The notes beneath the pieces are model-generated. The model ran no database searches. It was not told where the DNA came from and worked only from the letters and a program-made list of their open reading frames with translations. A program made the position numbers and the translations under genes. 64,000 nt of DNA from Nonomuraea sediminis (GTDB lineage Bacteria > Actinomycetota > Actinomycetes > Streptosporangiales > Streptosporangiaceae), in assembly GCF_018531495.1 (NCBI RefSeq), contig NZ_JAHDTI010000002.1:434001-498000 (forward strand), written 5' to 3'. Of the stretch, positions 35,411-43,203 are shown in pieces. Positions within the stretch are counted from its first letter, which is position 1, and the number at the start of each line of letters is the position of its first letter.

Positions 35411-36183
35411 CGCGCGGCGACCTCCCGCGTCCTCCTGACGGCGGCGAGCCGTCGCACCAGCACGTGCGCCACCACGATCCAGCTCGCGAGCAGCCCGAGG
35501 ATGGCCCAGTCGGCGCCGGGCCACTCCAGGTGCCGTCCGCCGAGGAAGACCCCCAGCCCCTCCACCGACCAGTAGGCGCCGAAGGAGGCCAGCATCAGGC
35601 CCACGCCGTACTTGAGGGTGTTCTCCGGCACCATCGACAGCGGCCTGTGCAGGACCGCGCCGACGATCACCACGAGCAGCGCCGCGACGCCGGCCCCGGC
35701 GATGGCGGCGGGCATGTCGCCCGCGCTCAGGCCGAAGGTGATCACGATGAAGACGACCTCGACGCCTTCCAGGAACACGCCCTTGAACGACACGACGAAC
35801 CCGAAGCTGTCGAGGCCGAACCGGCGGGTCGAGGCGGCCTCGCGGGCGGCGGCGCGCTGCGTGGCGTACTCCTCATCCTCGTCGTGCAGCGCCTTCAGTC
35901 CCGAGGAGCGCAGCACGGCCTTGCGCAGCCATTGCAGGCCGAAGATCAGCAACAGGGTGCCGATCACGAGTTGCAGCAGGGACTCGGGCATCCAGGTCCG
36001 CAGCGCGTATCCGGCGGCGAAGGTGAAGGCCGCCAGGGCGACCAGCGCCGCCACGACCCCGGCCATGGCCGAACGCCAGCCGCGGGTGACGCCCATCGCC
36101 AGGACGATGGTCAGCGCCTCGACGAACTCCACGGCCGAGGCCACGAACACCGAGGTCACCAGACCCCACGTCGCGCCGCTCAT
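35407..36183 (-). CDS. COG4280-like polytopic membrane protein
   Basis: The 258-residue integral membrane protein has about seven helices. The first contains VEFVEALTIVLAMG and the fourth repeats the theme as GVFLEGVEVVFIVITFG, both with conserved acidic residues inside the membrane. This duplicated acidic pattern recalls LysE/UPF0016-type cation transporters and the COG4280 group. ATG 36181-36183 follows GGAGG at 36187-36191 (complement). The divergent neighbour encodes a ChrB-type regulator, which suggests a metal or oxyanion homeostasis role. Transport activity is inferred. Confidence 0.7.
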   Translation of the reverse strand: MSGATWGLVTSVFVASAVEFVEALTIVLAMGVTRGWRSAMAGVVAALVALAAFTFAAGYALRTWMPESLLQLVIGTLLLIFGLQWLRKAVLRSSGLKALHDEDEEYATQRAAAREAASTRRFGLDSFGFVVSFKGVFLEGVEVVFIVITFGLSAGDMPAAIAGAGVAALLVVIVGAVLHRPLSMVPENTLKYGVGLMLASFGAYWSVEGLGVFLGGRHLEWPGADWAILGLLASWIVVAHVLVRRLAAVRRTREVAAR

Positions 36184-36208
36184 CACACCTCCATTGGATG
36201 TAACGATA

Positions 36209-36220
36209 GTTTCATGAAAC
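36209..36220. promoter_or_regulatory. Perfect palindrome between the ChrB and COG4280-like genes
   Basis: GTTTCATGAAAC is a perfect 12-bp inverted repeat in the 86-bp AT-richer interval between the divergent starts. A half-like GCTTCAT follows at 36225-36231. It is the obvious candidate operator of the ChrB-family protein and could govern both directions. Confidence 0.5.
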
Positions 36221-36269
36221 AGATGCTTCATCAATAGCGGCGGGGTGTCAATGGATAGGATGTGGACCC

Positions 36270-36836
36270 ATGACGTCCGGCGAGGTCCCCGACGAGCGGT
36301 TCCTCCTGCTCGTCTACCGTGTGCCCTCTTCCACCTCACGGGCCCGGGTTGCCGTCTGGCGAGAGCTCAAGCGCCTGGGCGCCCTCTACATCCAGCAGGC
36401 CGTGTGCGTGCTGCCCGACCGGCCAGGCGTGCGCGAGCGCCTGGACAAGATCCGGACGCGCATCGCCGAGCTCGAGGGCGAGAGCATGCACTTCGTCCTC
36501 GACGACGTCGCCGACCAGGAGCGGCAGATGCTGGTCCGCTCCTTCAAGGACAACTCCGCCAAGGAGTACGCCGAGATCGTCGAGGAGTGCGAGACCAAGT
36601 TCTTCAAGGAGATCGAGTTCGAGCGCTTCCGCGGCAACTACACCTTCGAAGAGGCCGAGGAGATCCGGCAGGACCTGGAGAAGCTCAAGCGCTGGCTGCG
36701 CAAGGTCGAGCAGCGCGACTGGATGGGCGCGCCGGGCAGAGACACGGCCACGGCCAAGGTCGCCGAGTGCGAGCAGCTCCTCGAGGCGTTCGAGGCCGAC
36801 GTCTACGACCGCGTGGGCGGGCCCGAACAGGGCTGA
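36270..36836 (+). CDS. ChrB-domain regulator
   Basis: The 188-residue protein matches the N-terminal ChrB domain: FLLLVYRVPSSTSRARVAVWRELKRLGALYIQQAVCVLP in front (here split as RVPSSTSRARVAVWRELK and RLGALYIQQAVCVLP), then a long charged helical region ending near EQCEQLLEAFE-like sequence. ChrB proteins are sensor-regulators of chromate resistance operons; short actinomycete forms carry only this domain. It is divergent from the COG4280-like membrane pair with the palindrome between. Its end overlaps the remains of a PucR-type gene on the other strand. Confidence 0.8.
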   Translation: MTSGEVPDERFLLLVYRVPSSTSRARVAVWRELKRLGALYIQQAVCVLPDRPGVRERLDKIRTRIAELEGESMHFVLDDVADQERQMLVRSFKDNSAKEYAEIVEECETKFFKEIEFERFRGNYTFEEAEEIRQDLEKLKRWLRKVEQRDWMGAPGRDTATAKVAECEQLLEAFEADVYDRVGGPEQG

Positions 36837-37215
36837 CGCGGCAGCAGGCGGAGTTCGAGCTCGGCCACCAGCCGCACATCCGGGCCGGAGAGATCGAGGC
36901 GGAACAGCTCGGCGATCCGTTTCAACCGATAGCGGAACGTGTTGGGGTGCACGTTGACGCCCGCGCCACGACGGCGGGCGACACCGGGTGCCGCAGGACG
37001 ATCGCGCCGGGACGCGCGGGTGCGAGGTCGCGCAGCAGGCGGGTCTGCCGGGCGTCGCCCGCCACGCCGACGGCGAGCACGATCCGGCGGTCGTCCACAG
37101 CCTGTGGATCGTCGAGGATGACCGGCGGCCCGACGGGAAGGTCCAGGTCGGCGGCGGTCAGGACCTCGGTCCCGGTTCCCGGCGGGAGCCGCTCGACCAA
37201 ACTACGAAGTGTCAC
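36803..37215 (-). pseudogene. Truncated and frameshifted PucR-family regulator
   Basis: The N-terminal part starts at GTG 37213-37215 behind AAAGGAG and reads TLRSLVERLPPGTGTEVLTA to about 36960. The sequence then continues in another frame with the C-terminal HTH of PucR regulators (VNVHPNTFRYRLKRIAELF and DVRLVAELELRLL), ending at TAG 36803-36805. In intact PucR proteins several hundred residues separate these parts, so the gene has lost its middle and its frame. It faces the ridA operon, the usual position for a purine or amino-acid responsive activator of such genes, so control there is probably lost. Confidence 0.8.
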
Positions 37216-37310
37216 GATGACTCCTTTGGTGCCCGAAAGAGAAACCCGGGCCCGGACTCTGGGCCGCGGCACAAGGCCATAACCGGTCGGGGAGATCTAG
37301 CGTCGATGGC

Positions 37311-37661
37311 ATGTCACGACCACCCGCCCCGTACTCGCCCGCCCGGCGCGCAGGCGATCTGCTGTTCGTCTCCGGCCAGCTCGGCTACCTGCCCGACGGC
37401 AGCCTCCCCGAGGGCCTGGCCGCCCAGGCACGCCAGGCGCTCGCCAACCTCGACGCGGTGCTCGCCGAGCACGGCCTCGGCCGCGCCGACATCGTGAAGT
37501 GCCAGGTCTTCCTGTCCTCGATCGCGGACTGGACCGCCTTCAACGCGGTCTACGAGGAACACTTCAGCCGCCCCTATCCCGCCCGCTCGGCGCTCGGCGT
37601 CCACCTGCACCCCGGGGCCCTGGTCGAGATCGAGGCCGTGGCCGCCTGCGGGTCGCCATGA
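37311..37661 (+). CDS. ridA: RidA family enamine/imine deaminase
   Basis: The 116-residue protein has the full RidA/YjgF fold: DLLFVSGQLGYLPDG, QARQALANLDAVLAEHG, the conserved Arg in PARSALGV and the Glu in VEIEAVA. RidA hydrolyses the reactive 2-aminoacrylate or enamine products that PLP dehydratases release. The next gene, overlapping in ATGA, is just such a dehydratase, so the pair would work in sequence. Confidence 0.9.
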   Translation: MSRPPAPYSPARRAGDLLFVSGQLGYLPDGSLPEGLAAQARQALANLDAVLAEHGLGRADIVKCQVFLSSIADWTAFNAVYEEHFSRPYPARSALGVHLHPGALVEIEAVAACGSP

Positions 37662-38623
37662 GCCCGACGGTCGAGGACGTGCGCCGTGCCCGCGACGCGC
37701 TGCGCGGCCAGGTGATCAGGACTCCCGTGCTGTTCTCCCAAGCGCTGGACGCCCTCGTCGGCTGCCCGGTGTTCGCCAAGGCCGAGTGCCTGCAGCACTC
37801 GGGGTCGTTCAAGGTCAGGGGCGCGCTGTACCGGCTGCTCACCCTGCCTCCCAAGGCGCTGGCCACCGGGCTGATCACCGTCAGCGCCGGGAACGCCGCG
37901 CTCGGGCTGGCCCACGCCGCCCGCGAGTTCGGTGCGGCGCTGACGGTGGTCATGCCGGAGAAGGCCGTGCCGGAAAAGCTCGCGGCGGTCGCTGCGTACG
38001 GCGCGACCGTGGTCACCGACGGGGTCGTGGACGCGGCGGCGGCCTTCGCCAGGGCCGAGTGCCTGCGTGCCGAACGTGGGCTCACCTTCGTGCACCCCTT
38101 CGACGACGCCATGGTGGTGGCCGGAGCGGCGACCGCCACGCTCGAACTCCTGGAGGACCGGCCCGAGCTGGACAGGGTGCTGGTGCCCGCCTCGGGCGGC
38201 GGCTTACTCGCCGGCGCGATCATGGCCAAGCGCGCGACGGGCTCCGGCGTCGAGATCGTCGCGGTGCAACCGTCGGGCGCGGCCGGGTTCGTCGCGTCGC
38301 TGGCCGCGGGCGAGCCCACCGCCCCGCCGTCCATCAACACCGTCGCCGACGGGCTCACCGCACCCATGCCGGGGCGGATCCCCTTCGCGCTGGCCGCCGA
38401 GGCGGGGATCGAGGTGGTCACCGTACCGGACAAGGAGATTCTGGAGGCGATGGTGACGCTGGTCAGGACGCTGCGCGTGGTGGTCGAGCCGTCCGCGGCG
38501 GTCGGTCTGGCCGCGCTGGCGCACATCGGCGACGGCCGGTCCACGGGGCTGATCCTGACCGGTGGCAACGTCAACTGGCGGCTGCTTGCCGACACGATCC
38601 GCGTCCTGCCGGGGGTCGTGTGA
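37658..38623 (+). CDS. PLP-dependent threonine/serine dehydratase-like enzyme
   Basis: The 321-residue fold-type II PLP enzyme has the Schiff-base lysine in HSGSFKVRGA (near residue 47), an Asn-containing phosphate or substrate loop SAGNAALGLA, the glycine-rich SGGGLLAG and a C-terminal LTGGN. It lacks a regulatory ACT domain, so it resembles catabolic threonine or hydroxy-amino-acid dehydratases. It is coupled to ridA upstream and overlaps the peptidase-like gene by one base. The exact amino acid is unknown. Confidence 0.85.
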   Translation: MSPTVEDVRRARDALRGQVIRTPVLFSQALDALVGCPVFAKAECLQHSGSFKVRGALYRLLTLPPKALATGLITVSAGNAALGLAHAAREFGAALTVVMPEKAVPEKLAAVAAYGATVVTDGVVDAAAAFARAECLRAERGLTFVHPFDDAMVVAGAATATLELLEDRPELDRVLVPASGGGLLAGAIMAKRATGSGVEIVAVQPSGAAGFVASLAAGEPTAPPSINTVADGLTAPMPGRIPFALAAEAGIEVVTVPDKEILEAMVTLVRTLRVVVEPSAAVGLAALAHIGDGRSTGLILTGGNVNWRLLADTIRVLPGVV

Positions 38624-39951
38624 TGCGCATATATCCACATGTCATGGTCGCCAGGGACGGTCGCAGGGTGCCGTGCGAGATCGGCACGCTGGAGGTGCCG
38701 GAGGTCAGGAGCAGGCAGGGCTCCGGGATGATCGAGCTGGCCTTCGCCCGCTTCGTCGGCGGTGGCGGCCCGGCATTGGTCTACCTGGAGGGCGGGCCCG
38801 GAGAGCCCGGGCTGTCCGTCTGGGAAGAGCTGCCCGACCGCTACCTGCCATTCCTGGAGTACGGCGACGTCGTCGTGTTCGACCAGCGCGGCACGGGGAG
38901 ATCCCGGCCCTGCCTGGAGAGCCCCTTCAGCAGGGAGCTGCCGCTCGATCGGGCGGTCGGCAGGGCGGAGTTCCTGGCCGAATGCCAGGCCAAGGCGGCG
39001 GCCACGGCCGCCTTCTGGCGGGAGCGGGGCGTCGACACCGGCGGCTACACCACCGAGGAGAGCGCCGGCGACGTCGCCGACCTGATGTCGGCCCTCGGCT
39101 ACGAGGTCTTCAGGACGATCGGCGGCTCCTACGGCTCGCACCTGTCGCTGTCGGTCATCCGCCGCCACGGCGACCGCCTGGACCGCAGCGTCCTGTACGC
39201 GGTCGAGGGCACCGACGACACCTACAAGCTGCCCTCGAACACCGACGCCCACCTGGCCAAGCTGGCCACCATGGCAGCCACGGCACCCGAGCTGGACGGG
39301 CGGGTGCCCGATCTGCTCGGCCTGATGGGGCGGGTCTTCGACCGCCTGGCCGAGACCCCGGCCGAGGCGGACGGCGTGGTGATCGGCGAGTTCGACGTCA
39401 AGTACCTCACCGTGTCCGGGCTGGGCATGGCGTCGTTCCTGAAGCGGCTGCCCGGTCTCTTCCTGGCCATGGAGCAGGGCGACTTCACGCCGTGGGCCGA
39501 GCACGTCCGGCAGCTGCGGACGGGACCGGCCGAGGCGCTCATGTCCCTGGTCATGGACTGCGCGTCGGGCGCGACGCGGGAACGGCTGCGCAGGATCGAG
39601 GAGGAGGCGGCCACCTCGCCGTTCGGCGACCTGATGAACCTGCCCTTCCCCGGCGTCTGCGCCGCCGTCCGCGGGCCCGACCTGGGCGACGGCTTCCGCG
39701 CGCCGGTCCGTTCCGACGTACCGGCGCTGCTGGTCAACGGCACGCTCGACGGGCGCACGCCCGAGACCAACGCGCTCGCCGTCGCACGGGGATTCGCCAA
39801 CGCTCATGTCATCCTCGTGGAGAACGCGGCCCACCAGTTCGCCTACGAGCATCCCGACGTGTCGGGCGCCGTCCGCGACTTCCTGAGCGGCCGCACACCG
39901 TCGCTGTCGCGGACCCGGATCGGTTTCCGCTTCGACCCGGATCCGCGTTGA
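38623..39951 (+). CDS. Alpha/beta hydrolase of the prolyl aminopeptidase/TAP type
   Basis: The 442-residue protein begins with a short beta region and the HGxP-like loop YLEGGPGEPG, then FDQRGTGRSRP, nucleophile GGSYGSHLS (Ser near 168), an Asp in NGTLDGRTP (near 370) and His in AAHQFAYEH near the C-terminus. This is the S33/TAP-like pattern of aminopeptidases and related esterases. It has no signal peptide. The ATG shares one base with the stop of the dehydratase gene. With its neighbours it suggests peptide or amino-acid derivative catabolism. Confidence 0.85.
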   Translation: MRIYPHVMVARDGRRVPCEIGTLEVPEVRSRQGSGMIELAFARFVGGGGPALVYLEGGPGEPGLSVWEELPDRYLPFLEYGDVVVFDQRGTGRSRPCLESPFSRELPLDRAVGRAEFLAECQAKAAATAAFWRERGVDTGGYTTEESAGDVADLMSALGYEVFRTIGGSYGSHLSLSVIRRHGDRLDRSVLYAVEGTDDTYKLPSNTDAHLAKLATMAATAPELDGRVPDLLGLMGRVFDRLAETPAEADGVVIGEFDVKYLTVSGLGMASFLKRLPGLFLAMEQGDFTPWAEHVRQLRTGPAEALMSLVMDCASGATRERLRRIEEEAATSPFGDLMNLPFPGVCAAVRGPDLGDGFRAPVRSDVPALLVNGTLDGRTPETNALAVARGFANAHVILVENAAHQFAYEHPDVSGAVRDFLSGRTPSLSRTRIGFRFDPDPR

Positions 39952-40443
39952 GCGCGACCACCCGCAGGACGCGCACTTCACGCCCGAGGAGATCAGGGCC
40001 ATCGTCGACGAGGCGCACCGGGCAGGACGGCGCGTGGCCGCGCACGCGCAGGGCACGGCGGGCGTCAAGGCCGCCGTGCTCGGCGGCGTGGACTCCATCG
40101 AGCACGGCTACTACCTCGACGAGGAATGCGTCACCGAGATGCGCGCGGAGCACCTTCTACGTGCGCCGGCGTGACGATCGCCACGGCGTCCGACTACTAC
40201 GGCCCGCCGCTGCGCCGCCACGGCGACAAGCCGATCTCCATGGTCCAGGACATGCCGCCCGCCGACGCCCTGCGCGCCCTCACCCTGCACGGCGCGACCG
40301 TCCTCGGAATCCAGGACCGCGTGGGCACCATCGCGCCCGGTATGGACTCCGACCTCGTGGCGGTCGCAGGCAATCCGCTGGAGGACATCGAGTCCCTGCG
40401 CCGGGTCGTCTCAGTCATGTTGTCCGGCAGGATGATCACATGA
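39941..40443 (+). pseudogene. Amidohydrolase remnant
   Basis: The first segment reads DAHFTPEEIRAIVDEAHRAG and VAAHAQGTAGVKAAVLGGVDSIEHG, ending at TGA 40172-40174. The continuation in another frame reads VTIATASDYYG, the SPADALRAL-type segment MPPADALRALTLHGATVLG, and GTIAPGMDSDLVAVAGNPL. These are consecutive parts of a metal-dependent amidohydrolase (imidazolonepropionase/prolidase-like), but the N-terminal HxH part and a stretch of the middle are missing. The gene is dead. Intact, it would have been the fourth enzyme of this operon. Confidence 0.8.
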
Positions 40444-41033
40444 ACGGCAGGCGATGGAACCACAACATCCATTACCACCCCCGGATCCTGCGCGCGGTCC
40501 CCGACGGCGCCAAGAGCGCCCTCGACGTCGGCTGCGGCGAGGGCATGCTCGCCCGCGAACTCCGGCGGACCGTGCCGCACGTCACCGGCATCGACCTCGA
40601 CGCGCCCGGCCTCGACCAGGCCCGCGAGTATCAGGACGACGTCGACTACATCCTCGGCGACTTCCTCACCCACCCCTTCGAGCCCGCCTCGTTCGACGTC
40701 ATCGCATCCGTGGCCACGCTCCATCACATGGACGCCGCCGCCGGGCTGGCCCGCATGCGCGACCTGCTGCGCCCCGGCGGTGTCCTGGCCGTCGTCGGCC
40801 TGGCCCGCAGCACGATGCCCAACGACCTGCCGCGCGACCTGGCAGGCGTCGCCGTCAGCACCGTCCACCGCGCCGTGAAGGGCCGCTGGGAGCACCCGTC
40901 ACCCATCGTGTGGCCGCCGCCGGTGACATACCCGCAGATGCGAGCGCTGGCCGCCGACCTCCTGCCCGGCTCCGAATACCGCCGCCACCTCCTGCTCCGC
41001 TACAGCATCACCTGGCACAAACCGGAGGCCTGA
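40440..41033 (+). CDS. SAM-dependent methyltransferase, class I
   Basis: The 197-residue protein has motif I LDVGCGEGMLA (near 30), an acidic ribose ligand in TGIDLDA, and motif IV/V FDVIASVATLHHMDAA and LLRPGGVLAVVGL. It is a Methyltransf_11/25-type enzyme with unknown acceptor. Its ATG overlaps the end of the amidohydrolase remnant in ATGA, so translation may once have been coupled to that gene. An 18-codon open frame follows at 41033 and is not called. Confidence 0.85.
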   Translation: MNGRRWNHNIHYHPRILRAVPDGAKSALDVGCGEGMLARELRRTVPHVTGIDLDAPGLDQAREYQDDVDYILGDFLTHPFEPASFDVIASVATLHHMDAAAGLARMRDLLRPGGVLAVVGLARSTMPNDLPRDLAGVAVSTVHRAVKGRWEHPSPIVWPPPVTYPQMRALAADLLPGSEYRRHLLLRYSITWHKPEA

Positions 41034-41125
41034 TGTTCGACATCGCCTACGGCCTTCTGGAAGAGGGCCGACTGTTCGACGCCCCGTGAACGCTTTGTCG
41101 TAGCCGATGGTTAATCTCCCGTCGC

Positions 41126-41581
41126 ATGCCAGTCCCTGAGATCATCCCCATCGGATACGAGCCCGACTACCACACCGACACGATCGGGCGCTGGGACGGC
41201 GGCCAGTTTCTGGGCTCCGTCGTCCCTGCCTTCCCCGAGGGCTACACGCACACCTCCGACTGGCAGGCGCACAAACGCTGGTACGCCGTCCTGCACACCT
41301 TCGACGCCGATGGCCACCACCTCGGCTCGCGTATCGAACGCACCGGAACCGACGCCGACCACCGGGCCTCTGTCGACACCGCGCAAGCCCGCCTCATGGA
41401 GTGGCTCGACGCCCTCCCCGGCCACCGCTTCGGCGACATCGCCATCCGGCCCTTCCGGCACTCGGACGACGACGTCCTGTTCGGCCTCGTCATCGAAACC
41501 TTCGAAGGCGAGGAACACGCCGAGCTCTACCCGGACCAACTCGGCTTCTACGAGCCCTGGGACGGCTCCTACGACACCTGA
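41126..41581 (+). CDS. Conserved hypothetical acidic protein
   Basis: The 151-residue soluble protein is acidic, with many aromatic and histidine residues (WQAHKRWYAVLHTFDADGHH, FGDIAIRPFRHSDDDVLFG, ETFEGEEHAELYPDQLGFYEPWDG). The even codon use and balanced composition support a real gene. I do not recognise a domain. It ends six bases from the convergent serine hydrolase gene. Confidence 0.65.
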   Translation: MPVPEIIPIGYEPDYHTDTIGRWDGGQFLGSVVPAFPEGYTHTSDWQAHKRWYAVLHTFDADGHHLGSRIERTGTDADHRASVDTAQARLMEWLDALPGHRFGDIAIRPFRHSDDDVLFGLVIETFEGEEHAELYPDQLGFYEPWDGSYDT

Positions 41582-41586
41582 CCCCG

Positions 41587-42912
41587 CTAGTCGGTGACGG
41601 TGGGGAGGTGGAGGCCGGGGTAGGTCTGGTTGAGGATGGTGGGTAGGAGGGCGATGGCCGTGGCCTTGCCGTCGGGTGACACGGTCAGGTTCGTCCAGAC
41701 CACGAGCGTGACGTCGTTGGCCGGGTCGTGGCCGATGAAGGAGTTGAAGCCGGGGAGTTCGCCGCCGTGGTAGTACATCGAGGCGTTCTGGCCGAAGCGC
41801 TGATAGGTGATGCCGTATCCGTACTTCCGCCCGTCGGGGGCGGCCGGGTCCTCGGCTTGCAGGCTGTGGAACCACTGCTGCTGGAACGCGGGGTTGAGGA
41901 CCTTGCCCGTCACCAGGGCCCGGATCCAGGTGGACAGGTCGTCCGCGGTGGAGATGACGCCTCCGGACGCGGTGGCGTAGGAGGGGCTCTGATGGGTGTA
42001 GTCCACCGGCCTGAGCTTTCCTGACCGGGCCGCCGCCTGCATGTCGGCGGGGTAGGGCCGGTCGACCAGGGCGTAGGCCGTCCCGCCGTACATATAGCCG
42101 TGCGAGTAAGGGGCGGGGAGTGACAGGTCGTCGGGGCCGGGCAGCGAGGTCCCTGTCAGGCCGAGCGGCGCGAACAGCCGGTCGCGCAACTGCTGGGCCA
42201 GCGGGCGGCCGCCCACCTTCTCGGCGACGAGGCCAAGCAGCACGTAATTGGTGTTGTTGTACTCGAAGGACGCGTCGGGCGCGAAGTTCGGCGGGCGGCG
42301 GAACGCGATGGCCAGCATCGCCTGCGGCGTCACGGCCTTGCCCGGGTCGGCGTCCATGGCTGCCGAGAGCTCGGGGGCGTCGGTGTAGTTGTAGAGCCCG
42401 CTGCGCATCTTCAGCAGCTCGGCGATGGTGATGTGGTCGCCGTTGGGCACCCCGGGGACGTAGGCGGACACCGGGTCGCTGAGCCGGAGCTTGCCGTCCT
42501 GCGCGAGGAGGATGATCAACGCCGAGGTCATGGTCTTGGTGTTGGAGGCGATCCGGAAGTGGTCGCCCGTGGTGGGCTGCTTGGCCGTCCCCAGCTCGGT
42601 CGTGCCGACGGTCGCCCGGAAGGTTCCCTGCGGGGTGCGCAGCAGGACCACCGCGCCGGGAACCATGAGCTTCTTCGCCGCACGTGCAACTGCCGACTGG
42701 AGCGCGGCCGGGTCGATGGGCTTGAGCGCCGACGGAGTGGGGGTGCTCGCCGTAGCCGACACGTCGAAGAGGCGCGTGGAACTCGCCTCCGCGGGCAAGG
42801 TGCCCGCGATCAGCAGGGCCGCGCACGATGCGAGCAGAGCCGTACGGCGAGCAGCCCCGAACCCGGCTCCCATCCGGAGCGGGGCGGCATCGTCAGCTCG
42901 GGAATTCCTCAT
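41587..42912 (-). CDS. Secreted serine hydrolase of the beta-lactamase/DD-peptidase (class C) family
   Basis: The 441-residue protein has a signal region (RRTALLASCAALLIAGTLPAEA) and the class C penicillin-recognising fold: SxxK in ASNTKTM (near 122), Tyr-Asn in FEYNNTNYVLLG (near 217) and HGG in YHGGELPGF near the C-terminus. The family includes D-Ala-D-Ala carboxypeptidases and esterases. The start is uncertain among ATGs at 42912, 42873 and 42993; 42912 gives a typical Arg-rich n-region. A second homologue lies at 53904. Confidence 0.85.
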   Translation of the reverse strand: MRNSRADDAAPLRMGAGFGAARRTALLASCAALLIAGTLPAEASSTRLFDVSATASTPTPSALKPIDPAALQSAVARAAKKLMVPGAVVLLRTPQGTFRATVGTTELGTAKQPTTGDHFRIASNTKTMTSALIILLAQDGKLRLSDPVSAYVPGVPNGDHITIAELLKMRSGLYNYTDAPELSAAMDADPGKAVTPQAMLAIAFRRPPNFAPDASFEYNNTNYVLLGLVAEKVGGRPLAQQLRDRLFAPLGLTGTSLPGPDDLSLPAPYSHGYMYGGTAYALVDRPYPADMQAAARSGKLRPVDYTHQSPSYATASGGVISTADDLSTWIRALVTGKVLNPAFQQQWFHSLQAEDPAAPDGRKYGYGITYQRFGQNASMYYHGGELPGFNSFIGHDPANDVTLVVWTNLTVSPDGKATAIALLPTILNQTYPGLHLPTVTD

Positions 42913-43059
42913 GCCGGCGTCACAGCCCTCATGCTCGCCGGTCCAGTACCGCGGCCGATACGAGACCGAAAAGCCCAAAACGGAATAAAACACCTAAATT
43001 ATCATCTTTCAACAAATTTCAGGCGCTCTTCCTTTGGTTACCCGAACGCTGTCCGCGTC

Positions 43060-43111
43060 TCTCTCGGCTCCGCGAAATGGGTCAGGTCTGGTGCCGGCAT
43101 AAGTCGAATCT
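43060..43111 (+). repeat. Direct-repeat copy of the Y RNA upstream region, degenerate
   Basis: TCTCTCGGCTCCGCGAA at 43060-43076 is identical to 46734-46750, and GTCGAATCT at 43103-43111 recurs at 46776-46784 with spacing differing by one base. The copy lacks the pairing arm and the tRNA-like module. It lies in the 291-bp interval between the serine hydrolase and lipase genes, in which I find no gene. Confidence 0.55.
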
Positions 43112-43203
43112 CGTCGTCCAACCCGACCAGGACGACCCGCCCTGCTTCGCCACGGTCACCGTCCTCGACGAAGGCGGCCACGAGGTCGTCCTCCGCGACC
43201 CCC

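Noticed and set aside
41033..41089. Eighteen-codon frame after the methyltransferase gene (MFDIAYGLLEEGRLFDAP)
   Set aside because: Too short to support; the ATGA overlap is suggestive, but there is no other evidence for translation.
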